Below, piece by piece: positions 1 to 6,432 of a DNA stretch of 7,969 bases. Source of the DNA: an uncultured Oscillospiraceae bacterium (GTDB lineage: Bacteria > Bacillota > Clostridia > Oscillospirales > Acutalibacteraceae); contig URQJ01000085.1 of assembly GCA_900549945.1 (NCBI GenBank), positions 1 through 7,969 on the forward strand, written 5' to 3'. Every line of letters begins with the position of its first letter. The stretch's first letter is position 1. Position numbers and translations under genes: made by a program. The notes beneath the pieces were generated by a model. That model ran no database searches, was not told the origin of the DNA, and saw only the letters and a program-made list of their open reading frames with translations.

Positions 1-1
1 C

Positions 2-175
2 CCGGCCTTTGAGGCGCTCGGCCTGCGCGGCCTTTGCATGGGCAGCAAAGCCCCTGTGCCGGGCGATTTGCTGCACGGCGGCGACATCGGCTACCACCTG
101 CGCGCGGGCACGCATTACCTCAGCCGCGAGGACTGGCAGAAATTCACCGCCTATATGAACGCGCACAAAAACTGA
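2..175 (+). CDS. C-terminal fragment of a possible alpha/beta-hydrolase (5' end outside window)
   Basis: This is the last 57 codons of an open frame that enters from the left edge and stops with TGA at 173-175. The visible tail contains the stretch GDIGYHLRAGTHYLSREDW at fragment residues 27-45. A His-containing G-[ST]-H-x-L-S-R-x-D-W tail like this resembles the end of some esterase-like alpha/beta-hydrolases, where the catalytic His lies close to the C-terminus; here the candidate is fragment residue 38. That assignment rests on pattern memory only, and the nucleophile and acid residues lie outside the window. The codon choice (CGC, CTG, GGC) matches the neighbouring genes, so the frame is very likely real. 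A GC-rich hairpin follows 11 bp after the stop, so this gene ends its transcription unit here and is separate from the polyphosphate operon. It could equally be an unrelated conserved hypothetical protein. Confidence 0.6.
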   Translation, partial: PAFEALGLRGLCMGSKAPVPGDLLHGGDIGYHLRAGTHYLSREDWQKFTAYMNAHKN

Positions 176-186
176 ATGCGATAAAA

Positions 187-232
187 GCCGCCCGCCGCAT
201 GCCGTAAAGCCTGCGGCGGGCGGCGCCGTTTT
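187..232 (+). terminator. GC-rich hairpin terminator after the first gene, possibly bidirectional
   Basis: A perfect 13-bp stem pairs 187-199 with 212-224 around a 12-nt loop. On the plus strand the stem is followed by GCCG and then four T residues, a weak U-tract. On the minus strand the stem is followed directly by TTTTAT (from AAAA at 183-186), so it may also stop transcription reading leftward past the tRNA terminator. Confidence 0.75.
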
Positions 233-354
233 ATATGCGCTCCCTCCCCCGGCGCCGCCGAGCCCCCCACCAGCCGTTCTGAACCCACGCCGCTGGGGCG
301 GAACCACGCTTCGCCTTTGGATATGGCCTTCTGCTCACCGATCAAGATTTGCAT

Positions 355-395
355 AAAAAGAAAAAGTCCCCGATGCAGACTGCATCAGGGACTTT
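355..395 (-). terminator. Intrinsic terminator of the tRNA-Ser unit
   Basis: The arms 363-378 and 380-395 are complementary apart from one position, with a loop of 3 to 5 nt at the centre. The odd pair is a G-U wobble when read on the minus strand but a C-A mismatch on the plus strand, so the hairpin is built for leftward transcripts. On the minus strand it is followed by TTTTTCTTTTT (355-365). The outermost stem base, 395, is also the last base of the tRNA CCA end. Confidence 0.93.
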
Positions 396-480
396 GGCGG
401 AGAGGATGCGACTCGAACGCACAATGCCTTGCGGCACACCACATTTCCAATGTGGCTCCTTACCATTAGAATACCTCTCC
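395..480 (-). tRNA. tRNA-Ser (anticodon GGA)
   Basis: Read on the minus strand, this 86-nt gene folds as a class II tRNA. The acceptor stem is GGAGAGG/CCTCTCC with discriminator G and an encoded CCA at 395-397. The D-stem is short (TTC/GGA) with a GG-containing loop. The anticodon stem is CCACA/TGTGG with loop TTGGAAA, giving anticodon GGA at 446-448. The long variable arm is TGCC-GCAA-GGCA with a GNRA-type tetraloop, and the T-arm is GTGCG-TTCGAGT-CGCAT. The long variable arm, discriminator G and GGA anticodon together identify serine, reading UCC and UCU codons. It is monocistronic, with its own promoter about 15 bp upstream and its own terminator. Confidence 0.97.
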
Positions 481-494
481 ACGGCGACTTTGAT

Positions 495-523
495 ATTATA
501 GCGCATCGGCCGAAAAAAATCAA
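495..523 (-). promoter_or_regulatory. Sigma-A promoter for tRNA-Ser
   Basis: On the minus strand a -35 TTGATT (518-523) is separated by exactly 17 bp from a perfect -10 TATAAT (495-500). Transcription would begin near 487-488, leaving a leader of about 7 nt before the mature tRNA. Its orientation and spacing fit the tRNA gene. Confidence 0.9.
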
Positions 524-622
524 GGGGTAAATTCAATTTTTTTCGTCTTTCTTCCCGGCCGCCTTCGCCTGTAATTTTTCTGTAAAAAAACACAAAACCC
601 TAGTGCTTTTTCCCCGAAAGCT

Positions 623-631
623 TGGTATAAT
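623..631 (+). promoter_or_regulatory. Extended -10 promoter of the ppx-like/ppk/pfk operon
   Basis: A perfect -10 TATAAT (626-631) is preceded by TGG (623-625), forming a TGnTATAAT extended -10. No good -35 is seen: the best match, TAGTGC at 601-606, has a 19-bp spacer. The extended element would compensate for this, and an A-rich stretch lies upstream (about 583-598). Transcription would start near 638, giving a leader of about 34 nt. The promoter is divergent from the tRNA promoter. Confidence 0.8.
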
Positions 632-655
632 GATTAATATATAGAAAGACATCGA

Positions 656-662
656 AAGGTGG
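656..662 (+). promoter_or_regulatory. Ribosome binding site that fixes a TTG start
   Basis: AAGGTGG differs from AAGGAGG at one base and lies 9 nt before TTG at 672. Reading upstream in this frame there is no ATG or GTG before the TAG stop at 642-644, so TTG is the only start that keeps the N-terminal phosphate-binding motif. Confidence 0.8.
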
Positions 663-671
663 TGCTCTGAC

Positions 672-2222
672 TTGAATAAAAAAAGCACGGCAGGCCCTGC
701 GGCTGTCATCGAGATCGGCTCCAGCGCCGTGCGCATGCGCGTTTCCCAGCTCCGCCGCGGCGAAATCGAAACGCTGGACGCGCTGGAATATCCCGTTTAT
801 CTCGGACACGAGGTGTTCAACGAGGGGCGCGTCAGCTTTGAAAGCCTGCGCCAGCTCTCCTCGATCCTGTCGAAATTTACCGCCGCGCTCGCGGACTACG
901 GCTGCAAAAACGTGCGCGTCGTCTCCTCCACGGTCATGCGCGAGGCGGAAAACCGCGCGTTTGTCGCCGATCAGCTCAAAATCCACAACAACATGAATCT
1001 CGAAATTCTCGAATACAGCACGGAAAAGGCGCTGATCTGCTCGGAGATCATCCGGCTTTTAAAGCTGCAGAACAAGCTGGATATAAAGGATGCGATGATC
1101 GCCTACATCGGCACCGGCAGCATCGGCATCGCGCTGTATGACGGCGGCGCGATCAGCGTTTCGCAGAATATCCCGATCGGCTCGCTGAAGCTGCACGATA
1201 CACTGAGCACGCTGAACGAGGAAAGCAATGCGTTTTACCCGGTGATCGAGGAGTACCTTGACATCGTTTTCAACCGCGTGGACATCTCCGATCAGGAGAT
1301 CCGCAGCATCGTGCTGACCGGCTCCGACCTCGCGCTCGTCGCCTCTGCCTGCGGCGCGGAGAAAAACGGCGGGCTCTACACGATCTCGGCGAAAAAGCTG
1401 CGCGCGGCCTACAGCGAGGTACGCTCGATGTCGTACTCCGCCGTCGCCCGCCGCTATAACATTTCGGAGGACCGCGCGGAGATTCTCTACACGGCGCTTT
1501 CCATCTACACCGGCATGCTGCGGCTCTCCAGAGACCAGACAAAGATCATCTGCCCGGACGTCGATATCTGCGACGCGATCACGCGGCACATGCTCATCCC
1601 CGGTGCGGAGAAGGACTACGAGGCGCATATACAGACGAGCGCGCTCGTCTCCGCGCGGCGGCTCGCCGCAAAATACAACTGCCACGGCACGCACGCCGCG
1701 GCGGTCTCCGGCTTTGCATCGGCGCTTTTCGACAAGCTGAAGAAGGTGCACGGCCTTTCGGAAGATAAAAAGCTCATTTTAGAACTCGCCTCGATCCTGC
1801 ACAGCTGCGGGCAGTACATCAACGTGCGCACGCACACGCAGTGCTCGTTCGACCTGATCCGCAATTTCGACATCTTCGGCCTGACGCGCGGCCAGCTCCT
1901 GCTGACGGCGTTCGTCTCCGGCTACAACGAATTTGCCGTGCCGAGCACCTCCGACTACAATTACTACAACATCTCCGAAAAAAAGCGGCTCGAGATCGCA
2001 AAGCTCGTCGCGATCTTCCGGCTCGCAAACGCGCTCGACAAATCAAAGCGGCAGAAGCTGCGGCTCAATAAGGTCAAGATCACCGACGACAAGCTGGAAA
2101 TCAAGGCGGATGCGTCGGACAACGCGCTGCTCGAGAAATGGGCGTTTGAGGAATGCGCCGGCTTCTTCAAGGAAGTGTTCGGCCTCAGCCCGGAGCTGCA
2201 CATCCGCTCCAATCTGCTCTGA
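672..2222 (+). CDS. Ppx/GppA-family protein with degenerate active site (exopolyphosphatase-like)
   Basis: This 516-residue protein has the two-part plan and length of exopolyphosphatase/GppA (E. coli Ppx is 513 residues). An actin-like ASKHA domain covers about residues 10-305 and an HD-like helical domain about 325-455. Recognisable elements are EIGSSAVRM (14-22), STVMREAENR (86-95), YIGTGS (145-150) and LASILHSCGQYI (372-383). Family members remove phosphate from polyphosphate or pppGpp. Aligned to E. coli Ppx, however, key acidic residues are replaced: catalytic E121 becomes K119, D143 becomes Y145, E150 becomes G152, and the first-motif D becomes E14. Arg90 (E. coli R93) is kept. The HD-like motif reads HS. 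The frame is long and intact with normal codon use, so this is not a decaying gene; a binding or regulatory role is inferred. The start is TTG. The next gene, 22 bp downstream, is ppk1. It would usually be annotated as ppx. Confidence 0.88.
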   Translation: MNKKSTAGPAAVIEIGSSAVRMRVSQLRRGEIETLDALEYPVYLGHEVFNEGRVSFESLRQLSSILSKFTAALADYGCKNVRVVSSTVMREAENRAFVADQLKIHNNMNLEILEYSTEKALICSEIIRLLKLQNKLDIKDAMIAYIGTGSIGIALYDGGAISVSQNIPIGSLKLHDTLSTLNEESNAFYPVIEEYLDIVFNRVDISDQEIRSIVLTGSDLALVASACGAEKNGGLYTISAKKLRAAYSEVRSMSYSAVARRYNISEDRAEILYTALSIYTGMLRLSRDQTKIICPDVDICDAITRHMLIPGAEKDYEAHIQTSALVSARRLAAKYNCHGTHAAAVSGFASALFDKLKKVHGLSEDKKLILELASILHSCGQYINVRTHTQCSFDLIRNFDIFGLTRGQLLLTAFVSGYNEFAVPSTSDYNYYNISEKKRLEIAKLVAIFRLANALDKSKRQKLRLNKVKITDDKLEIKADASDNALLEKWAFEECAGFFKEVFGLSPELHIRSNLL

Positions 2223-2230
2223 CGAGAGGA

Positions 2231-2238
2231 AGGAAAGG
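2231..2238 (+). promoter_or_regulatory. Ribosome binding site deciding the ppk start
   Basis: AGGAAAGG lies 6 nt before ATG at 2245, inside a purine-rich run that starts at 2224. The open frame extends far upstream into the preceding gene, but only the reading from 2245 gives a PPK-like N-terminus (FYYNRELSWMDFN). Confidence 0.8.
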
Positions 2239-2244
2239 AACCCA

Positions 2245-4362
2245 ATGGCATCCGAAAAGAAAAAATTTTACTATAACCGCGAGCTGAGCTGGATGGATTT
2301 CAACGCCCGCGTGCTCGAGGAGGCCCAGAAAAAAGACAACCCGGTGATGGAGCGCCTGCGCTTTCTCGCCATTACCGGCTCCAACCTCGACGAGTTTTTC
2401 ATGGTGCGCGTCGCCGGCGTGAAGGGGCAGGTGCGCTCCGGCTACACAAAGCCCGACGATTCCGGCCTGACGCCGAAGGAGCTGCTCGCGGCGCTCGAAA
2501 AAAAGACGCACGCGTTCATGGAAAAGCAGTATTCCTGCCTGTACCGCTCCATTCTGCCGGCGCTCAAAAAGCAGGCGGACATCGAGTTTCTGCCGCCGGA
2601 TAAGATGAACGCGGAGCAGCTCAAGTTCATCGGCGAATATTTCCACCGCGTGCTCTTCCCCGTGCTGACGCCGCTCGCCGTGGACAGCAGCCGCCCGTTC
2701 CCGATGCTCGCGAACAAGAGCCTGAACCTCGCCGTGCGCCTCGCCTCCAAGGAGGATAAGGGCGAAAAATGCTTCGCCGTCGTGCAGGTGCCGTCGATCC
2801 TGCCGCGCTTTGCGGAGCTGCCGAAAAACGGCGGAACACGCTGCTTCGCACTTTTGGAGGACATCATCACCTACTATCTTGAGGAGCTTTTCGAGCTGCA
2901 CGAGATCAAGGCCGTCTGCCCGTTCCGCATCACGCGCAATTCCGACCTCACGATCGACGAGGAGGCCGACGATTTTATGTACGAGATCGAGAAATCGATC
3001 AAGCGCCGCAAGCGCGGCCGCCCCGTGCGCCTTGAAATTTTGCAGCGCACCGACAGCGACACGAAAAAATTCCTCGTGAAAACGCTCGGCATCGCCGAAA
3101 ATGAGGTCTATGAGCTGCAGGGGCCGATCGATCTGACCTTCTTCTCGAAATTCGCGGGCATTTCCGGCTGTGACGCCTTCTGCTTCGCACCGATCCGCCC
3201 CACCTCGCCCCCCGGCGATTTCTGGGGCTGCACCGATATTTTCGAGGCCATCCGCGAGGGCGACCGCCTCGTGCACCACCCTTACGAGACGTTCGACTGT
3301 GTCGTGCAGTTCATCGCGCAGGCCGCGGAGGACGAAAACGTCCTTGCCATCAAGCAGACGCTGTACCGCGTCAGCGGCAACTCGCCGATCATCGCCTCGC
3401 TGATCAAAGCCGCGGAAAACGGCAAGCAGGTCACGGTGCTCGTCGAGCTCAAGGCGCGTTTCGACGAAGAGAACAACATCAACTGGGCGCGCAAGCTCGA
3501 AAAGGCCGGCTGCCACGTTATCTACGGCCTTTCCGGTCTCAAGACGCACTGCAAAATCGCGCTCGTCGTGCGTCGCGAGGAGGACGGCATCCGCCGCTAC
3601 CTGCATCTTGGCACCGGCAACTACAACGATTCCACCGCGAAGATCTACACCGATCTCGGCCTCTTCACCTGCCGCGAGTCGTTCGGCTCAGACGCCTCCT
3701 CCCTTTTCAACGTCATCACCGGCTACTCGAGGCCGCCCGAATACCAGCACTTCATCGTCGCGCCGCACGGCATGCGCAGCTTCTTCGTGTACATGGTGCA
3801 GCAGGAGATCGAGAACGCGAAAAAGGGCCTCGCGAGCGGGATCACGGTCAAGGTAAATTCGCTCGTCGATCCCGAGCTGATCGAGCTGCTCTACGAGGCC
3901 TCGCAGGCCGGCGTGCCTATCAAGATGATCGTGCGCGGCATCTGCTGCCTGATCCCCGGCATCGAAGGCGTCAGCGAGAACATCACGGTCGTCAGCATTG
4001 TCGGGCAGCTTCTCGAGCACAGCCGCATCTTCCGCTTTGAAAACGCGGGCAACCCGCGCATCTACATGGGCAGCGCGGACTGGATGCCGCGCAACCTCGA
4101 CCGCCGCGTCGAGCTCGTTTTCCCGATCGAGGACGAAAAGCAGAAGGCGCGCGCCTTCTCAATCCTCGACACGATGCTCAGCGACACGACGAACGCGCGC
4201 TACATGCAGAGCGATACGAGCTACGTGCACGTCGACCTGCGCGGCAAGCAGAAGATCAATTCGCAGCTCGCCTTTTACCGCGAGGCGCAGGAGCGCCTCA
4301 AGGCGCTGCAGGCCATCGAAAAGGACAGCGTTTTAATTCCGATCCATTCGGCGGACGAATAA
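2245..4362 (+). CDS. ppk1: Polyphosphate kinase 1
   Basis: This 705-residue PPK1 reversibly transfers the gamma phosphate of ATP to a growing polyphosphate chain through a phosphohistidine. The N-terminal domain begins YYNRELSWMDFNARVLEEA (9-27) with the conserved LDEFFMVRVAG (48-58). Two phospholipase-D-like catalytic halves follow. The residues match E. coli PPK numbering exactly: phosphorylated His435 in GLKTHCK, His454 in LHLGTGNYN, His592 in LEHSRIF, and the magnesium/phosphate-site Arg375 and Arg405. The length is typical (about 690-720) and no key residue is missing, so it should be active. Proteins of this family are cytosolic or loosely membrane-associated. The gene lies 22 bp after the Ppx-like gene and 22 bp before phosphofructokinase, with no terminator between, so all should be co-transcribed. 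The same frame is open back to 1933, but that part overlaps the upstream gene and is not PPK-like. Confidence 0.97.
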   Translation: MASEKKKFYYNRELSWMDFNARVLEEAQKKDNPVMERLRFLAITGSNLDEFFMVRVAGVKGQVRSGYTKPDDSGLTPKELLAALEKKTHAFMEKQYSCLYRSILPALKKQADIEFLPPDKMNAEQLKFIGEYFHRVLFPVLTPLAVDSSRPFPMLANKSLNLAVRLASKEDKGEKCFAVVQVPSILPRFAELPKNGGTRCFALLEDIITYYLEELFELHEIKAVCPFRITRNSDLTIDEEADDFMYEIEKSIKRRKRGRPVRLEILQRTDSDTKKFLVKTLGIAENEVYELQGPIDLTFFSKFAGISGCDAFCFAPIRPTSPPGDFWGCTDIFEAIREGDRLVHHPYETFDCVVQFIAQAAEDENVLAIKQTLYRVSGNSPIIASLIKAAENGKQVTVLVELKARFDEENNINWARKLEKAGCHVIYGLSGLKTHCKIALVVRREEDGIRRYLHLGTGNYNDSTAKIYTDLGLFTCRESFGSDASSLFNVITGYSRPPEYQHFIVAPHGMRSFFVYMVQQEIENAKKGLASGITVKVNSLVDPELIELLYEASQAGVPIKMIVRGICCLIPGIEGVSENITVVSIVGQLLEHSRIFRFENAGNPRIYMGSADWMPRNLDRRVELVFPIEDEKQKARAFSILDTMLSDTTNARYMQSDTSYVHVDLRGKQKINSQLAFYREAQERLKALQAIEKDSVLIPIHSADE

Positions 4363-4384
4363 ACATAAGAAAGGTTGAAGGAAC

Positions 4385-5461
4385 ATGAAAAAAATCGGTA
4401 TTCTCACGAGCGGCGGCGACTGCCAGGGCCTGAACGCCTCGATCCGCGGCGTCGCGAAATCGCTCTACGAGGAGTTCGGCGACAACGTCGAGATCTACGG
4501 CATCAAGGAGGGCTACAAGGGCCTGATTTTCGGCGAATACAAGCTGATGAAGCCCGAGGATTTTTCGGGCATCCTCACGCTCGGCGGCACGATTCTCGGC
4601 ACCTCGCGCCAGCCGTTCAAGCTCATGCGCGTCATCGACGAAAACAGCGTCGACAAGGTCAAGAACATGAAAGACACCTATAAAAAGATCGGTCTGGACT
4701 GCCTCGTGATCCTCGGCGGCAACGGCACGCAGAAAACCGCCAATCTTCTGCGCGAGGAGGGGCTCAACGTCGTCTCGCTGCCGAAAACGATCGACAACGA
4801 CGTCTGGGGCACCGACATGACCTTCGGTTTCCACAGCTCCGTGGAGATCGCGACGAACGTGATCGACTGCATCCACACGACGGCGACCTCGCACGGCCGC
4901 ATCTTCTGCGTGGAGATCATGGGCCATAAGGTCGGCTGGCTGCCGCTTTACGCGGGCATCGCGGGCGGCGCGGATGTAATTTTGCTGCCGGAAATCCCGT
5001 ATGATATTGACAAAGTAGCCAAAACGTTGAATAATAGAATTGCGAAGGGAAAGAAATTCTCGATTCTCGCCGTAGCGGAGGGCGCGCTCTCCAAGGAGGA
5101 AGCCGCCATGAAGAAAAAGGACTTCAAGAAGGCGCGCGCCGACATGAAGCATCCCTCGATCGTCTACCGCATCGCGGAGGAGCTTTCCTCCCGCGTTGAC
5201 AACGAGATCCGCGTCTGCGTGCCCGGCCACTTCCAGCGCGGCGGCAGTCCATGCGCCTACGACCGCGTGCTTTCCACGCGTTTCGGCGCGGCCGCGGCCA
5301 AGCTGATCCGCGAGAAGAAGTACGGCAACATGGTCGGCCTTGTCAACGGCCAGATCGTCCCCGTGCCGCTTAGCGAGGTTGCGGGCAAGCTCAAGACCGT
5401 GCCCGTGGACTGCGAGGAGATCCTCGCGGCAAGAGAGATCGGCATTTCCTTCGGCGACTAA
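4385..5461 (+). CDS. 6-phosphofructokinase, PKTIDND type (ATP- or PPi-dependent)
   Basis: This 358-residue PfkA-fold enzyme phosphorylates fructose 6-phosphate to fructose 1,6-bisphosphate, a committing step of glycolysis (reversible if pyrophosphate is used). Motifs in order: donor loop GILTSGGDCQGLNA (5-18), GGNGT (111-115), PKTIDND (133-139) with catalytic base Asp137, TATSHGR (166-172), MGHKVGW (179-185) and sugar-phosphate motif PGHFQRGGSPCAYDR (280-294). In the classical rule, Gly after GGD with PGTIDND means ATP, and Asp with PKTIDND means pyrophosphate. This protein mixes Gly114 with Lys134 and has Asn113 where Asp is usual, the pattern of the mixed 'group III' enzymes, so the donor is unresolved though ATP is the likelier default. 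The ribosome site is AAAGG/AAGGA just before ATG. It sits in the operon behind ppk1. An AT-rich patch, a promoter-like sequence and an internal ribosome site lie within it (about 4973-5110). Confidence 0.95.
   Translation: MKKIGILTSGGDCQGLNASIRGVAKSLYEEFGDNVEIYGIKEGYKGLIFGEYKLMKPEDFSGILTLGGTILGTSRQPFKLMRVIDENSVDKVKNMKDTYKKIGLDCLVILGGNGTQKTANLLREEGLNVVSLPKTIDNDVWGTDMTFGFHSSVEIATNVIDCIHTTATSHGRIFCVEIMGHKVGWLPLYAGIAGGADVILLPEIPYDIDKVAKTLNNRIAKGKKFSILAVAEGALSKEEAAMKKKDFKKARADMKHPSIVYRIAEELSSRVDNEIRVCVPGHFQRGGSPCAYDRVLSTRFGAAAAKLIREKKYGNMVGLVNGQIVPVPLSEVAGKLKTVPVDCEEILAAREIGISFGD
5007..5035 (+). promoter_or_regulatory. Candidate promoter inside pfk
   Basis: A perfect -35 TTGACA (5007-5012), a 17-bp spacer and -10 AATAAT (5030-5035, five of six matches) lie within the coding sequence in the sense direction, in a locally AT-rich patch. 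Transcription would begin near 5042. It could supply extra transcript for the isomerase gene at 5498 or for an internal start at 5108. The match is close to consensus, but it is unproven and may be chance. Confidence 0.4.
5094..5110 (+). promoter_or_regulatory. Candidate internal ribosome site and ATG in frame within pfk
   Basis: AGGAGG (5094-5099, preceded by A) is followed by 8 nt and ATG at 5108-5110, in frame with pfk as Met242. Initiation here would give a 117-residue C-terminal PFK piece starting MKKKDFKKA and carrying the PGHFQRGGSP substrate motif. Lys-Glu-Glu codons (AAG GAG GAA) can create such a site by chance, so this is tentative. Confidence 0.25.
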
Positions 5462-5497
5462 AACACTCCGGTAATACCGGGAAAGGTTGAGTTTAAC

Positions 5498-6379
5498 ATG
5501 AAATATTCTGTCAGTTCCTACAGCTACATGAAAATGATCCGCGCCGGCGAGATCACGCCGTTCGAGGTCATCGCCAAGACGAAAGAGCTCGGCTTCGACG
5601 CGATCGAGTTCGTCGATTTCGTCGATTTCCTGCCGCTGCCCGAGGAGGAGCGCCCGGCCTACGCCGAAAAGATCCGCGCGGAGGCGGACCGCCTCGGCCT
5701 CGAGATCTCGAGCCTCACGATCGGCGCCGATTTCATCAACGGCTGCGACGGCGATTTCGACAAGGAGGTCGAGCGCGTCAAGAAGTTTGTCGACCTCGGC
5801 CGCATCCTCGGCGTCAAGCGCATGCGCCATGACGCAACGGTCGGCTACCCGGTCAACTCCGGCAAATACTGCGCGTTTGACACGCTGCTCCCCCGCCTCG
5901 CCGAGGGCTGCCGCCTCGTCACCGAATACGCCGAGCAGTTCGGCATCCGCACGATGATCGAGAACCACGGCTTCTACGCGCAGGATTCCGAACGCGTGGA
6001 GAAACTGTATTCCGCAATCAACCACAAGAATTTTGGCCTGCTCTGCGACATGGGCAACTTCCTCTGCGCCGATGAGAACCCGGCGATGGCCTTTGCGCGC
6101 GTTGCGCCGTACGCGATCTACGTCCACGCGAAGGACTTCATCGTCAAGCCCTTCGATGCCTGCGACCCGGGCGAGGGCGCCTTCCGCACCCGCGGCGGCA
6201 ACTTCCTGCGCGGCACGATCGTCGGCCACGGCAACGTGCCGGTCAAGCAGTGCATGTACCAGCTCAAGAAAGCCGGGTACGACGATTACATCTCCATCGA
6301 GTTCGAGGGCATGGAGCCTGTGTTTGAAGCGCTGCGCATCGGCCTCGCGAACCTCAAGCGCTACTGGTCTGAAATTTGA
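5498..6379 (+). CDS. Sugar phosphate isomerase/epimerase-like TIM-barrel protein
   Basis: This 293-residue protein belongs to the xylose isomerase-like/AP endonuclease family 2 barrel group, which isomerises or epimerises sugars, keto-sugars or inositol derivatives with a divalent metal. Visible signatures are LGFDAIEFVDF (31-41), IENHG with Glu155, CDMGN with Asp184, VHAKD with His210, and IEFEG (267-271) with Glu268 or Glu270. These are the usual metal and acid-base positions spread over the barrel strands. There is no signal peptide, so it should be cytosolic. The substrate cannot be named. It is the last gene of the operon, 36 bp after pfk, and the gap holds a small CCGG-TAATA-CCGG hairpin (5468-5480) just before the ribosome site GAAAGG (5481-5486). 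A perfect 9-bp tandem repeat encodes FVDFVDF (38-44). A strong terminator follows the gene. Confidence 0.9.
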   Translation: MKYSVSSYSYMKMIRAGEITPFEVIAKTKELGFDAIEFVDFVDFLPLPEEERPAYAEKIRAEADRLGLEISSLTIGADFINGCDGDFDKEVERVKKFVDLGRILGVKRMRHDATVGYPVNSGKYCAFDTLLPRLAEGCRLVTEYAEQFGIRTMIENHGFYAQDSERVEKLYSAINHKNFGLLCDMGNFLCADENPAMAFARVAPYAIYVHAKDFIVKPFDACDPGEGAFRTRGGNFLRGTIVGHGNVPVKQCMYQLKKAGYDDYISIEFEGMEPVFEALRIGLANLKRYWSEI

Positions 6380-6399
6380 TTTTCCGCCGAAAGCATCCC

Positions 6400-6432
6400 G
6401 TCCCGCGCCCAAAAGGCGCGGGACTTTTTCTT
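6400..6432 (+). terminator. Intrinsic terminator closing the ppk-pfk operon
   Basis: A perfect 10-bp GC-rich stem pairs 6400-6409 with 6415-6424 around loop CAAAA, followed by TTTTTCTT (6425-6432). It lies 21 bp after the isomerase stop codon and fits rightward transcripts. Confidence 0.95.

Noticed and set aside
151..354. A 67-codon minus-strand frame starting just after the tRNA terminator.
   Set aside because: There is no ribosome site before its ATG, it runs through the GC-rich hairpin and into the end of the first gene, and the product resembles nothing known to me.
233..354. Possible regulatory RNA or remnant gene in the gap between the first gene's hairpin and the tRNA terminator.
   Set aside because: No stable hairpin with a U-tract, promoter pair, repeat or coding frame with a ribosome site was found; I see nothing to annotate.
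1258..1286. A TTGACA hexamer inside the Ppx-like gene, considered as an internal promoter.
   Set aside because: At 17 bp spacing the -10 position reads GACATC, which is not promoter-like.
1933..2244. Upstream extension of the ppk reading frame into the Ppx-like gene.
   Set aside because: The extension translates to Arg/Ser-rich out-of-frame sequence, overlaps the Ppx-like gene, and ignores the good ribosome site before ATG 2245, where PPK similarity begins.
2272..2277. TATAAC near the ppk start, considered as a -10 box.
   Set aside because: The -35 position (about 2249-2254, CATCCG) does not match, and there is no extended -10; it encodes the conserved Tyr-Asn of the PPK N-terminus.
2185..3606. 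A 473-codon minus-strand open frame opposite ppk1.
   Set aside because: It has the same cause as the other antisense frames. The plus strand here encodes an unmistakable PPK1 with all catalytic residues, and the antisense translation has no recognisable motif.
5196..5224. A second TTGACA hexamer inside pfk.
   Set aside because: At 17 bp spacing the -10 position reads GTGCCC, so no promoter is supported.
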